Assembly (NCBI GenBank): GCA_028873535.1
Contig: JAGWIJ010000013.1
Span: 1 to 42,528, forward strand
Origin: Pseudomonadota bacterium
GTDB lineage: Bacteria > Pseudomonadota > Gammaproteobacteria > Burkholderiales > Ferrovaceae
DNA: 42,528 bases
Direction of reading: 5' to 3'
Below the pieces are notes generated by a model. It was not told where the DNA came from. It saw only the letters and a program-made list of their open reading frames with translations, and made no database searches. Position 1 is the first letter of the stretch. The number at the start of each line of letters is the position of its first letter. This document shows, in pieces, positions 8,685 to 16,954 of this stretch. A program made the translations under genes and the position numbers.

Positions 8685-9857
8685 TCAGGCGGCGAGGAAG
8701 GTGCGGATCAGCGGCACCAGCTGGGCCAGGATCTGGTCGACCTGGTCCTGGTCGATGATCAGCGGCGGCAGCAGACGCACCACGGTGTCCTGGGTGACGT
8801 TGATCAGCAGACCCTCGGCGATGGCCTGTCCGACCAGGGCGCCGCAGGGGCGGTCGAGTTCGACGCCGATCATCAGACCCTGGCCGCGGATCTCCTGCAC
8901 CCCAGCCACGCCGGCCAGGCCGCTGTGCAGGCCATCGAGCAGGCGCTGGCCGAGCCGGGCGGCATTGTCGAGCAGATGCTCGTCGGCCATCACGGCCAGG
9001 GTTTCCAGCGCCGCGGCACACACCAGCGGACCGCCACCGAAGGTGGTGCCGTGGTTGCCCGGCTTGAACACGTCGGCGGCCACGCCAGCCGCCACGCAGG
9101 CGCCGATCGGCACGCCCGAGCCAAGGCCCTTGGCCAGGGTCATGACATCGGGCAGCACGCCGGTATGCTGGAAGCTGAACCAGGTGCCGGTGCGGCCGAT
9201 GCCGCACTGGACCTCGTCGACCATGTACAGCCAGCCGCGCTCGCGGCACAGCGCATGCAGGGCGCGCTGGTAGTCGAGGTCGGCGATGCGCACGCCACCC
9301 TCGCCCTGCACCGGTTCGAGCAGAACAGCGACAATGTCGCTCTTGTTCTCGGCTACCTGGGCGATGGCGCCGATATCGTTGTAGGGCACGCGGATGAAGC
9401 CCGACATCAGAGGCTCGAAGCCGGCCTGGGCCTTGCGGCTGCCGGTGGCGGACAGCGTGGCGAGCGTACGGCCGTGCCAGGCGCGCTCCATGACCACGAT
9501 GGCCGGATTCTCGACACCGCGCTGGTGACCATACAGGCGCGCCAGCTTGATGGCGGCTTCGTTGGCTTCGGCACCGGAGTTGCAGAAGAAGCTCTTGTCC
9601 ATGCCGGACAGTTCGGCCAGACGGTCGCCCAGCGCCTCCTGCAGCGGCACCTGGTAGATGTTGGAGCAGTGGATCAGGCGGCCGGCCTGCTCCGAAATGG
9701 CGCGCACCAGGCGCGGGTGGGCATGCCCCAGTCCGTTCACGGCGATGCCGGCCAGCGCGTCGAGGTAGCGGCGGCCCTGGGTGTCCCACAGCCATGCGCC
9801 CTGACCGCGCTCGAAGGCGAGCGCCTGGCGCCCGTAGGTGTTCATCAGATGTGACAT
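8685..9857 (-). CDS. argD: acetylornithine aminotransferase
   Basis: 390 residues. This PLP enzyme converts N-acetylglutamate semialdehyde to N2-acetylornithine, and in many bacteria also acts on succinyl-diaminopimelate precursors. It starts MSHLMNTYGRQALAFERGQG. Features are NSGAEANEAAIKLAR (93-107) for cofactor phosphate contact, DEVQCGIGRTG (214-224), and the PLP lysine at 243 in LAKGLGSGVPIG. An internal ATG (Met5) is an alternative start, but the MSH-x-MNTY opening is the usual one. It is the first gene of argD-argF, and a sigma70-like promoter lies just upstream (9885-9913). Confidence 0.95.
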   Translation of the reverse strand: MSHLMNTYGRQALAFERGQGAWLWDTQGRRYLDALAGIAVNGLGHAHPRLVRAISEQAGRLIHCSNIYQVPLQEALGDRLAELSGMDKSFFCNSGAEANEAAIKLARLYGHQRGVENPAIVVMERAWHGRTLATLSATGSRKAQAGFEPLMSGFIRVPYNDIGAIAQVAENKSDIVAVLLEPVQGEGGVRIADLDYQRALHALCRERGWLYMVDEVQCGIGRTGTWFSFQHTGVLPDVMTLAKGLGSGVPIGACVAAGVAADVFKPGNHGTTFGGGPLVCAAALETLAVMADEHLLDNAARLGQRLLDGLHSGLAGVAGVQEIRGQGLMIGVELDRPCGALVGQAIAEGLLINVTQDTVVRLLPPLIIDQDQVDQILAQLVPLIRTFLAA

Positions 9858-9884
9858 GGGAGGACCTGCCCGGCAAAACGCTTC

Positions 9885-9913
9885 ATGTTATGGGTCGGAT
9901 ACGTCAAATGCAA
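9885..9913 (-). promoter_or_regulatory. candidate sigma70 promoter for argD-argF
   Basis: On the minus strand TTGCAT, a 17-base spacer and TAACAT (4 of 6 matches to TATAAT) end 28 bases before the argD start. A clear ARG box was not identified. The -35 match is only 3 of 6, so this is tentative. Confidence 0.35.
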
Positions 9914-9959
9914 TCACAGCCACTGCTGCCGCAATCTGACATTTCCGGCGCTGCACCGT

Positions 9960-10012
9960 CAATGCCTGCCCAATGCCTGCCGCCGGATGCGCGCGCTGGC
10001 GGCAGGCACTGG
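9960..10012. repeat. adjacent 11-base direct repeat merging into a 15-base inverted repeat
   Basis: CAATGCCTGCC occurs twice back to back (9960-9970 and 9971-9981). The second copy is also the left arm of an inverted repeat, 9970-9984 with 9998-10012, paired over 15 positions with one mismatch around a 13-base loop. It lies between argD and the DUF885 gene, ending 55 bases before the latter's start. It could be an operator, or an mRNA leader structure with two alternative left arms. Confidence 0.7.
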
Positions 10013-10067
10013 ACGGCGGCGACGCGGCACACAATACTGGCGCGTTGCGACCAGGCCGGGGGGAAAC

Positions 10068-11900
10068 ATGGCAATCGATCAGCGCGCATGCGCGCCACGC
10101 GGTGGCGTGCCGTCGGCGTGGCGGGCGGCCCTGGTGGCCGCCATGGCAACGCTCGCGGGCGGCGCTTCCGCGGCAGCCGATTTCGACGGCATGGCCACCG
10201 AATTCATCCATGCTTCGCTGGCGATGAGCCCGGTGGCCGCGAGCGACGCCGGCTACCACCGGCACGCGCCCGGCAAGGGACGGCCGGAAGTGCGGCTCGA
10301 CAGTCTGCTCGATCAGGTCGATGCGCCGGCACAGGCACAGCGGGTGGCATTCCTGCAGCGCTGGCGTGCGCGTTTCGGGGCGATCGAGGCGAGCGCGCTC
10401 GACCGTGAGCAGCAGACCGACCTGATGATGCTCGACGATGCCATCGACAGTGAACTGCTCGAGCGCCAGACCATCGGCACGCCGCGGCACAATCCGGCGC
10501 TCTATGTGGAAATGGTCGGCGACGCGCTGTTCCGGCCGATGTCGCAGTCCTATGCAGCGCCACCGGTGCGACTCGGCCAGGCGCTGGACCGCCTGGCCCA
10601 GGTGCCACGCTTCCTGCGCCAGGTGCGCGCCGTGGTGGAGAGCGCGGATCCCGTGTTCATCGATGCGGCGCGCGAGGAGAACAGCGGCAACATCGATCTG
10701 GTCGAGCACGACCTGCGTGCAGCGGTGGCGCCCTATCCGGCGCTGGCGCGAAGGCACGCGCGGCTGGCGCCGGCAGCCTTGCGTGCCATGCATGCCTTCG
10801 ATGGCTGGCTGAAGGGCACGCTGGCGCAGCGCCGCGGCGCGCCGTCCTGGCGTATCGGCGGCCCCAGCTACGCGCGCAGCTTCACGCTCACCATGGAGGC
10901 GGCGCTCGAGCCCGCGCAGCTGCTGGCCGATGCGCGGCAGGCCTTCGGCGACGTGCGCGCCGACCTGTTGCGGCTGGCGCTGCCGCTGCACCGCGAATGG
11001 TTTGGCCAGCACGGCGACCACGAGAACCTGACGCCGGCGGCACGTGAAAACGCGGTGATCCGCGAAGTGCTGGATCGCATCGCCGAGGATCACGTGCAAG
11101 CGGCCGACCTGCTGCCGCACGTGGACGGCGAATTGCAGTCGATCAGCGATTTCATCCGCGCCCATGATCTGGTCAGCCTGGGCGACAACAGCAATCTGCG
11201 GGTCATCCCGACGCCGCTGTTCTTCCGCGCCACCTACTCGGTGGCCGGCTTTTCGCCGCCACCGGCACTCGATCCGGACGGCGAGGCCCAGTACTGGGTG
11301 ACGCCGATCGACCCGCAGGCGCCGGCAGGCGAGACCGAGTCGCGGCTGCGCGAGTACAACAACCAGACGCTGCGCTGGCTGACCATCCACGAGGCCTTGC
11401 CGGGTCACTACGTGCAGGGCGAGCACGCCAACCGCGTGCAGCCGGAGGGACGCCGCCTGCTGCGCGCGCTGTATGCCAACGGTGCGTATGTCGAAGGCTG
11501 GGCGGAATACATCGCCCAGGTGCTGCTGGATGCCGGCTACCAGGGCGACGATCCGCGCTTCCGCATCGTGATGCGCAAGATCCGCCTGCGCCTGCTGGCC
11601 AACACCATCCTCGACATCAGCCTGCACACCCAGGGCATGAGCGACCAGGAAGCCATGGCGCTGATGACCGACGGCGCGCTGCAGACCGAGGCCGAGGCCA
11701 AGGGCAAGCTGCGGCGTGCCAAGCTGAGCCACGTGCAGCTGGCCACCTACTATGTGGGCCTGCGCGCCTGGCAGAAGGTACGCCAGCAGGTGGAGGCGCA
11801 GCGGGGCACGGGTTTCCAACTGCGTGCCTTCCACGACCAGGCGCTCGACGAAGGCGCGGTGCCGCTGGCACGGCTGGGGACTCTGCTCGAAGCGCGCTGA
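10068..11900 (+). CDS. secreted DUF885 domain protein (putative metallopeptidase-like)
   Basis: 610 residues. The ATG at 10068 is preceded by a GGGGGGA ribosome-binding sequence and gives a signal peptide: a short basic n-region, then AALVAAMATLAGGASAAA, with cleavage expected around residues 35-40. The rest is a DUF885 protein. The diagnostic HEALPGHYVQGEHANR (from residue 441) has the HExxxGH zinc-site pattern, and YVEGWAEYIAQVLLD downstream supplies a further acidic residue, as in the family. DUF885 proteins are predicted periplasmic or extracytoplasmic peptidases; most are uncharacterised and no substrate can be given. The gene stands alone, followed by a hairpin shared with rpsT. A longer frame from 9885 lacks a signal peptide and is less likely. 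Confidence 0.88.
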   Translation: MAIDQRACAPRGGVPSAWRAALVAAMATLAGGASAAADFDGMATEFIHASLAMSPVAASDAGYHRHAPGKGRPEVRLDSLLDQVDAPAQAQRVAFLQRWRARFGAIEASALDREQQTDLMMLDDAIDSELLERQTIGTPRHNPALYVEMVGDALFRPMSQSYAAPPVRLGQALDRLAQVPRFLRQVRAVVESADPVFIDAAREENSGNIDLVEHDLRAAVAPYPALARRHARLAPAALRAMHAFDGWLKGTLAQRRGAPSWRIGGPSYARSFTLTMEAALEPAQLLADARQAFGDVRADLLRLALPLHREWFGQHGDHENLTPAARENAVIREVLDRIAEDHVQAADLLPHVDGELQSISDFIRAHDLVSLGDNSNLRVIPTPLFFRATYSVAGFSPPPALDPDGEAQYWVTPIDPQAPAGETESRLREYNNQTLRWLTIHEALPGHYVQGEHANRVQPEGRRLLRALYANGAYVEGWAEYIAQVLLDAGYQGDDPRFRIVMRKIRLRLLANTILDISLHTQGMSDQEAMALMTDGALQTEAEAKGKLRRAKLSHVQLATYYVGLRAWQKVRQQVEAQRGTGFQLRAFHDQALDEGAVPLARLGTLLEAR

Positions 11901-11950
11901 AGCGGCACCGGACCGGCATGGCGGGCGCGTGGAACGGACGCACAAGCACA

Positions 11951-11973
11951 AACGCCACCCGGAGGGTGGCGTT
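11951..11973. terminator. bidirectional terminator-like hairpin between DUF885 gene and rpsT
   Basis: A perfect 10-base stem, AACGCCACCC/GGGTGGCGTT, with a 3-base loop, midway between the convergent gene ends at 11900 and 12028. On the minus strand the stem is followed by TTTGTGCTTG, a weak T-run, so it most likely ends rpsT and may also stop the opposing transcript. Confidence 0.7.
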
Positions 11974-12027
11974 GCTGCGGCACTGCCTGCTGCGCGGGCT
12001 CCGCCACAGCGGGCGGAGCGACCGGAA

Positions 12028-12300
12028 TCAGGCGCTGGCGCCCATGCCCTTGATGGCGGCAGACAGGCGGCTCTTGTGACGCGAAGCCTTGTTCTTGTGG
12101 ATGATCTTCTTGTCGGCGATGCGGTCGAGCACGCTGATCGATTCCTGATACTGCGCCTGCGCGGCAGCCTTGTCACCCGTCAGGATGGCCTTCTGCACCT
12201 TCTTGATCGCGGTGCGCAGGGTGGATCGCAGCGAGCCATTGTGGGCGCGCGCCTTTTCGGCTTGACGGGCGCGCTTCAGCGCCTGGGGGCTGTTGGCCAT
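12028..12300 (-). CDS. rpsT: 30S ribosomal protein S20
   Basis: 90 residues, highly basic: [21 protein letters not shown], then [17 protein letters not shown] and [23 protein letters not shown]. These are standard S20 features. S20 binds the 5' and 3' minor domains of 16S rRNA in the 30S body. The ATG at 12300 has a GGAG ribosome-binding sequence about eight bases upstream. An upstream extension to 12408 is non-coding leader. The gene is monocistronic, with its own promoter (12373-12401), a leader of about 65 bases and a downstream hairpin. It is divergent from murJ. Confidence 0.97.
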   Translation of the reverse strand: MANSPQALKRARQAEKARAHNGSLRSTLRTAIKKVQKAILTGDKAAAQAQYQESISVLDRIADKKIIHKNKASRHKSRLSAAIKGMGASA

Positions 12301-12372
12301 CTGGACAACTCCTGACTGTTCGGGAAGTGCACTCGCTGTGCGAATGCAGCAAGGTTGAGCGGAAAACCCGAT

Positions 12373-12401
12373 ATCATAGGGAACTTTTGCCTCGCCCGCA
12401 A
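12373..12401 (-). promoter_or_regulatory. sigma70-type promoter of rpsT
   Basis: On the minus strand, TTGCGG and TATGAT (5 of 6 consensus) are separated by exactly 17 bases. Transcription would start near 12366, giving a leader of about 65 bases before the rpsT ATG. Confidence 0.6.
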
Positions 12402-12419
12402 GGGCCATACCTGCTTTCG

Positions 12420-13958
12420 ATGAATCTGCTCAAGGCGCTGGCCACCACCAGCAGCATGACGCTGCTGTCCCGCATCCTGGGCTATCTGCGCGACGCCATC
12501 ATTGCCCAGGCCTTCGGCGCCGGCGGCCTGACCGATGCCTTTTTCGTCGCCTTCCGTCTGCCCAACCTGCTGCGCCGGCTGTTTGCCGAAGGCGCGTTCT
12601 CGCAGGCTTTCGTGCCGATCCTGGCCGAATACCGCAACCGCCAGGGGGTCGAGGCCACGCGCACGCTGGTGGATCATACGGCCACCCTGCTGGCACTGAT
12701 CCTGGTGCTCACCACGCTGGCCGGCGTGGTGTTCGCACCGCAGGTGATCTGGCTGTCGGCGCCCGGCTTCACCAGCGATCCGGCCAAATTCGACATTTCG
12801 GTGCGCCTGCTGCGCGTGACTTTTCCGTACATCCTGTTCATTTCGCTGGTCTCGCTGGCGGCGGGTGTGCTCAACACCTTCCACCGGTTCTGGGTGCCGG
12901 CCTTCACGCCGGTGCTGCTCAACCTGAGCTTCATCGCCTGCGCCGTGCTGCTGGCGCCCTGGCTGGATGCACCGGTGATGGCGCTGGCCTGGGGCGCCTT
13001 CCTCGGCGGGGTGGCTCAGTTGTTGTTCCAGCTGCCCTTCCTGCACCGTCTCGGCATGCTGCCACGACCACGCTGGAACCCGTCCGATCCCGGCGTGCGC
13101 CGCATCCTGCGCCTGATGGGCCCGGCCCTGATCGGCGTGTCGGTGGGTCAGATCTCGCTGCTGATCAGCACCATGTTCGCGTCCTACCTGCCGGTGGGCA
13201 GCGTGTCCTGGCTGTTCTACGCCGACCGCCTGATGGAGTTCCCGACCGGCCTGCTCGGCGCGGCGCTGGGCACCATCCTGCTGCCCAGCCTGGTCAAGCA
13301 CCATACCGACGGCGACCGCGGCCACTATTCCGACCTGCTGGACTGGGGCCTGCGCATCACCCTGCTGCTGACCCTGCCCGCAGCGGTCGGCATGGCGGTG
13401 GCTGCGGTGCCGCTGGTCAGCACGCTGTTCCTGCGCGGCCACTTCCACGCCGCCGATCTGTGGGAAGTCCGGCGCGCGCTGCTGGCGTATTCGGTGGGAC
13501 TGACAGGACTGATCGCGGTGAAGATCCTGGCGCCGGGCTACTACGCGCGCCAGGACGTGCGCTCGCCGGTGCGCTTCGCGATCATCGCGCTCACGCTGAC
13601 CCAGGTCATGAACGCGATCTTCATGGGCTTCCTGGCGCATGCCGGCCTGGCGCTGGCCACCGGCCTTGGCGCCTGCATCAATGCCGGCCTGCTGCTGCAC
13701 GGTCTGCTGCAGCGGGGCATCTACCAGCCGCGCCCGGGCTGGACCGGCTTCCTGCTGCGCCTGGGCGTGGCGCTGGCAGCCCTGGGCGTCACCCTGCAGC
13801 TGCTGCAGGGCCCGGCGCAGCCGTGGCTGGTGCCGGGTGCCGGCCGCCATGTGCTGCACCTCGGCGGCCTGATGCTGGCCGGCGCGTTGGCCTATTTCGG
13901 TACCCTGGCGTTGCTGGGCTTCCGCCTGCAGGACTTCAGCCGGCGCGGCGCGCTCTAG
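12420..13958 (+). CDS. murJ: lipid II flippase MurJ
   Basis: 512 residues with the hydrophobic pattern of a 14-helix MOP-superfamily flippase. MurJ moves lipid II across the inner membrane for peptidoglycan synthesis. It starts [66 protein letters not shown] across residues 1-65. The [35 protein letters not shown] and NRxxGV-like segments are MurJ/MviN hallmarks, with conserved charged residues in the cavity helices. The ATG at 12420 fits the family, and a longer frame would run through the rpsT promoter. It is divergent from rpsT, a frequent arrangement in betaproteobacteria. Confidence 0.95.
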   Translation: MNLLKALATTSSMTLLSRILGYLRDAIIAQAFGAGGLTDAFFVAFRLPNLLRRLFAEGAFSQAFVPILAEYRNRQGVEATRTLVDHTATLLALILVLTTLAGVVFAPQVIWLSAPGFTSDPAKFDISVRLLRVTFPYILFISLVSLAAGVLNTFHRFWVPAFTPVLLNLSFIACAVLLAPWLDAPVMALAWGAFLGGVAQLLFQLPFLHRLGMLPRPRWNPSDPGVRRILRLMGPALIGVSVGQISLLISTMFASYLPVGSVSWLFYADRLMEFPTGLLGAALGTILLPSLVKHHTDGDRGHYSDLLDWGLRITLLLTLPAAVGMAVAAVPLVSTLFLRGHFHAADLWEVRRALLAYSVGLTGLIAVKILAPGYYARQDVRSPVRFAIIALTLTQVMNAIFMGFLAHAGLALATGLGACINAGLLLHGLLQRGIYQPRPGWTGFLLRLGVALAALGVTLQLLQGPAQPWLVPGAGRHVLHLGGLMLAGALAYFGTLALLGFRLQDFSRRGAL

Positions 13959-14032
13959 GCCCGGCGCTGGCCGGCACGTAGTCGGCGCCACCGCGCGCGT
14001 CCGGGGCGCACCGCCGAGTCGCCGACGGGCCT

Positions 14033-14974
14033 TTACAGGCCGGGATCCTCGCCGTGTCCGCGCAGGGCCAGGTCGACCGTGTGCGCGTCGAGGTGCGACG
14101 CGAAGGACTCGATGAAGGCGTAGGTATAGCGGCGCAGGTAGGCGCCGCGCCGGATGGCGATACGCGTGGTACTCGACGTGAACAAGTGGCCGGCATCGAG
14201 AACGCCGAGATCGTGGTCCTGGTCGGCATCGAAGGCCATCGCGGCAATGATGCCCACGCCCATGCCCAGGCGCACATAGGTCTTGATCACGTCGGCATCG
14301 AGCGCCGTGAGCACCATGTCCGGATGCAGTTCGCGGCGCGCGAAGGCCTCGTGGATGCGGCTCTGGCCCGTGAAGGCCGAGTCGTAGCTGAGCAGCGGCC
14401 AGCGCGCGAGCTGCTCCAGCGTCAGCACCGGCTGTTCGAGCAGGGAATGTCCCTTGGGCGCCACCACCACGCGGTTCCACTGGTAGCAGGGCAGCATGAC
14501 CAGATCGGGATAGCGGTCCAGCGCTTCGGTGGCGATCGCCAGATCGGCGCGGCCAGCGACCACTTCCTCGGCCACCTGGACCGGATTGCCCTGGTGCAGG
14601 ATGAAGCGCACATCGGGATAGACGCCGCGAAAGCGCGCGATGATGGCCGGCAGGCGATAACGCGCCTGGGTGTGGGTGGTGGCGACCACCAGCGTGCCGG
14701 CGTCCGGCCGCGCTGCCTCGCGGCCGGCAGCGCGCAGGTTGTCGGCCTCGATCAGCACGCGCTCGGCGATCTCGAGGATGCGGCGCCCCCCTTCGGTGAT
14801 GCCGACCACGCGCTTGCCATTGCGCACAAAGATGTCGAGGCCCAGTTCATCCTCGAGCAGGCGCACCTGCTTGCTGACCCCGGGTTGCGAGGTGTGCAGC
14901 CGTTCGGCGGCCTGCGACACGTTGAGGCCGCTCTTGGCCACTTCGACCAGGAAGCGCAGTTGCTGGAGTTTCAT
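14033..14974 (-). CDS. cysB: CysB-family LysR transcriptional regulator
   Basis: 313 residues. It begins MKLQQLRFLVEVAKSGLNVSQAAERLHTSQPGVSKQVRLLEDELG, nearly diagnostic for the CysB/Cbl group of LysR regulators, with the helix-turn-helix at about residues 18-40. TTHTQARYRLP (about 95-105) is the CysB effector-site signature, binding sulfate, N-acetylserine or APS in characterised members. The family activates sulfate or sulfonate uptake and assimilation genes. The divergent TSUP permease at 15086 is a plausible target. Whether this is CysB itself or a paralogue (Cbl, SsuR) cannot be settled without a wider comparison. Confidence 0.88.
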   Translation of the reverse strand: MKLQQLRFLVEVAKSGLNVSQAAERLHTSQPGVSKQVRLLEDELGLDIFVRNGKRVVGITEGGRRILEIAERVLIEADNLRAAGREAARPDAGTLVVATTHTQARYRLPAIIARFRGVYPDVRFILHQGNPVQVAEEVVAGRADLAIATEALDRYPDLVMLPCYQWNRVVVAPKGHSLLEQPVLTLEQLARWPLLSYDSAFTGQSRIHEAFARRELHPDMVLTALDADVIKTYVRLGMGVGIIAAMAFDADQDHDLGVLDAGHLFTSSTTRIAIRRGAYLRRYTYAFIESFASHLDAHTVDLALRGHGEDPGL

Positions 14975-15043
14975 GCGGCGACTGTATTCCTGTGCGGTCT
15001 AAGAATAAAGCCCCATGTTCTAGTGATGGATATATGGCACCCC

Positions 15044-15049
15044 TATACT
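15044..15049 (+). promoter_or_regulatory. candidate -10 element of the TSUP permease gene
   Basis: TATACT (5 of 6 consensus) lies 36 bases before the permease ATG, in the 111-base divergent region with cysB. The -35 position (TAGTGA, 17 bases upstream) is poor, consistent with a promoter needing an activator such as the divergent CysB-type protein. Confidence 0.45.
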
Positions 15050-15085
15050 TGCCGTCCACAGCCATCAGGCCCTGCCCCGTTTCCC

Positions 15086-15916
15086 ATGGATCTGTTCAGT
15101 TTCGACCCGGCCTTTGCGCTGTCAGGCCTTGCCACTGGCTTCCTGGTCGGCTTGACCGGTGTCGGCGGCGGCTCGCTGATGACGCCCTTGCTGGTGCTGC
15201 TGTTCGGGATCGCACCTTCGACCGCAGTGGGCACCGACCTGCTGTATGCCTCGATCACCAAGGTCACCGGCATTCCGGTGCATGCGCGCAAGGGCCATAT
15301 CGACTGGCGCGTGGCCGGCTGGCTGACCCTGGGCAGCGCGCCGGCGGCGCTGGCGATGGTGGTGCTGCTGTCGCATCTGCACACCGGCAAGGCTTTCGAA
15401 AGCATCCTCAAGACCTCGGTGGGCGTGGCGCTGGTGATCACCGCGGCCGCCATCCTGTGGCGCGCGAGCCGCCAGGGCATCCTGAGCTTCACCGGTGGCC
15501 CGGAACCGGAGCCGGCGCTTGCACCGGCGGCACTGCTGCCAGGCGCGTCTGGCAGCACCTATCCGGTGTGGATGACGGTACTGACCGGCGCAGTGCTCGG
15601 TGCCCTGGTGACCATGTCTTCGATCGGCGCCGGTGCCATCGGCACCGTGGCGCTGGTGTTCCTCTATCCGCGCTTCCGGATCACACGCATCGTGGGCACC
15701 GATATCGCGCACGCGGTACCGCTGACCCTGATCGCCGGCCTGGGCCATCTCGGCCTGGGCCATGTCAACGGCCCGCTGCTGGTCAATCTGCTGATCGGCT
15801 CGATTCCCGGCATCTGGCTGGGTTCGCATGCCAGCGCCGGCATCCCCGAGCGCTGGTCACGGCCGATCCTGGCGGTGCTGCTGCTCACCATCTCCGCGCG
15901 CATGATCGCGCACTGA
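15086..15916 (+). CDS. TSUP/TauE-SafE family permease (probable sulfur-compound transporter)
   Basis: 276 residues with about eight hydrophobic segments. Its GLTGVGGGSLMTPLLVLLFG (residues 23-42) is the TauE/SafE signature, and MSSIGAGAIGTVALVFLYP is the second-half repeat of the same motif. TSUP permeases move sulfite, sulfoacetate, thiosulfate, taurine-derived or other organic anions. The divergent CysB-type regulator points to a sulfur compound, which is inferred from context. The ATG at 15086 is chosen because the upstream part of the open frame lies opposite cysB. A second, more distant TSUP protein is encoded at 26933-27709. Confidence 0.88.
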   Translation: MDLFSFDPAFALSGLATGFLVGLTGVGGGSLMTPLLVLLFGIAPSTAVGTDLLYASITKVTGIPVHARKGHIDWRVAGWLTLGSAPAALAMVVLLSHLHTGKAFESILKTSVGVALVITAAAILWRASRQGILSFTGGPEPEPALAPAALLPGASGSTYPVWMTVLTGAVLGALVTMSSIGAGAIGTVALVFLYPRFRITRIVGTDIAHAVPLTLIAGLGHLGLGHVNGPLLVNLLIGSIPGIWLGSHASAGIPERWSRPILAVLLLTISARMIAH

Positions 15917-15963
15917 GCGGTGGCGCGCGGACAGCGGGTCTGCGGCACGGCTGCGCAAGCGGG

Positions 15964-15969
15964 TATACT
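15964..15969 (+). promoter_or_regulatory. candidate -10 element for ribF-ileS-lspA-ispH
   Basis: TATACT lies 26 bases before the ribF start and 47 bases after the TSUP gene stop. No good -35 is present. It would start a leader of about 20 bases for the four-gene operon. Confidence 0.45.
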
Positions 15970-15995
15970 GGACGTTTGACCTGCCACCAGCGCCC

Positions 15996-16928
15996 ATGCG
16001 CCTGCATTTCGGGGTGCCCGACGCCACGCGCGGGCCCACTACCCTCACCATCGGCAACTTCGACGGCGTCCACCGTGGCCACCAGGCCATGCTGGCCAGA
16101 CTGCGTGCGGCCGGCGAGCGCCTGGGTCTGCCGACGGCGGTGATGAGTTTTGAACCGCATCCGCGCGAGTTCTTCCGGCCGCAGGACGCCCCACCACGCA
16201 TCACCAGCCTGCGCGAAAAGGTCGAACTGCTGGAAGGCGAAGGCATCGACGACGTCTACCTCTGCCATTTCAATGCCGGTTTCGCGGCCCAGCCCCCCGG
16301 CGAGTTCATCAAGCGGCTGCTGGCGCAGCGGCTGCAGGTGCGCTGGCTGCTGGTCGGCGACGACTTCCGCTTCGGTGCGCGGCGCGCCGGCGACGCGGCC
16401 CTGCTGCACGCCGAGGGCACCGGGCTGGGCTTTGCCGTCGAGGAGCAGGGCACCGTACAGCACGGCGACGAGCGCATTTCGAGCAGTCTGATCCGCGAGA
16501 CCCTGGCCGCCGGCGACATGGAACATGCCGCGCGCCTGCTGGGCCGGCCCTGGCATCTCAGCGGGCGGGTCGCGCACGGCGACAAGGTGGGCCGCCAGTG
16601 GGGTTTTCCGACCGCCAATCTGTACCTGCGCCACCGCCGGGTGCCGGTGAGCGGCATTTTTGCAGCGCGCCTGACCGACGCCGCCGGCCGCACACATGCC
16701 GGCGTAGCCAGCCTGGGTATGCGCCCCAGCGTGAAAAGCGGCGGCGTGCGCCTGCTGGAAGTCCACCTGTTCGATTTCGCCGGCGAGCTCTACGGCCAGC
16801 GCGTGCGCGTGCAGTTGCTGCACAAGTTCCGCGACGAACTGGCCTTCGACGACCTGACGGCGCTGCAGCGGCAGATTGCCGCTGACGCCGCGCAGGCGCG
16901 CGCCTATTTCGCATCCTTGCATCCCTAG
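15996..16928 (+). CDS. ribF: bifunctional riboflavin kinase/FAD synthetase
   Basis: 310 residues. RibF phosphorylates riboflavin to FMN and adenylates FMN to FAD. The N-terminal adenylyltransferase domain opens with [17 protein letters not shown] (17-33), containing the GH nucleotide motif, and later has [15 protein letters not shown]. The C-terminal kinase domain has [20 protein letters not shown] (about 190-209), with the PTAN substrate motif. The length is normal. It is the first gene of an operon with ileS (26-base gap), a standard proteobacterial order. Confidence 0.96.
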   Translation: MRLHFGVPDATRGPTTLTIGNFDGVHRGHQAMLARLRAAGERLGLPTAVMSFEPHPREFFRPQDAPPRITSLREKVELLEGEGIDDVYLCHFNAGFAAQPPGEFIKRLLAQRLQVRWLLVGDDFRFGARRAGDAALLHAEGTGLGFAVEEQGTVQHGDERISSSLIRETLAAGDMEHAARLLGRPWHLSGRVAHGDKVGRQWGFPTANLYLRHRRVPVSGIFAARLTDAAGRTHAGVASLGMRPSVKSGGVRLLEVHLFDFAGELYGQRVRVQLLHKFRDELAFDDLTALQRQIAADAAQARAYFASLHP

Positions 16929-16954
16929 AACCCAGCGGCCTGAACCGAATCGCC

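Noticed and set aside
8641-9876. A 412-codon upstream extension of argF
   Set aside because: It lies within argD in another frame; argF has no family match beyond the TTG start and has a proper ribosome-binding sequence there.
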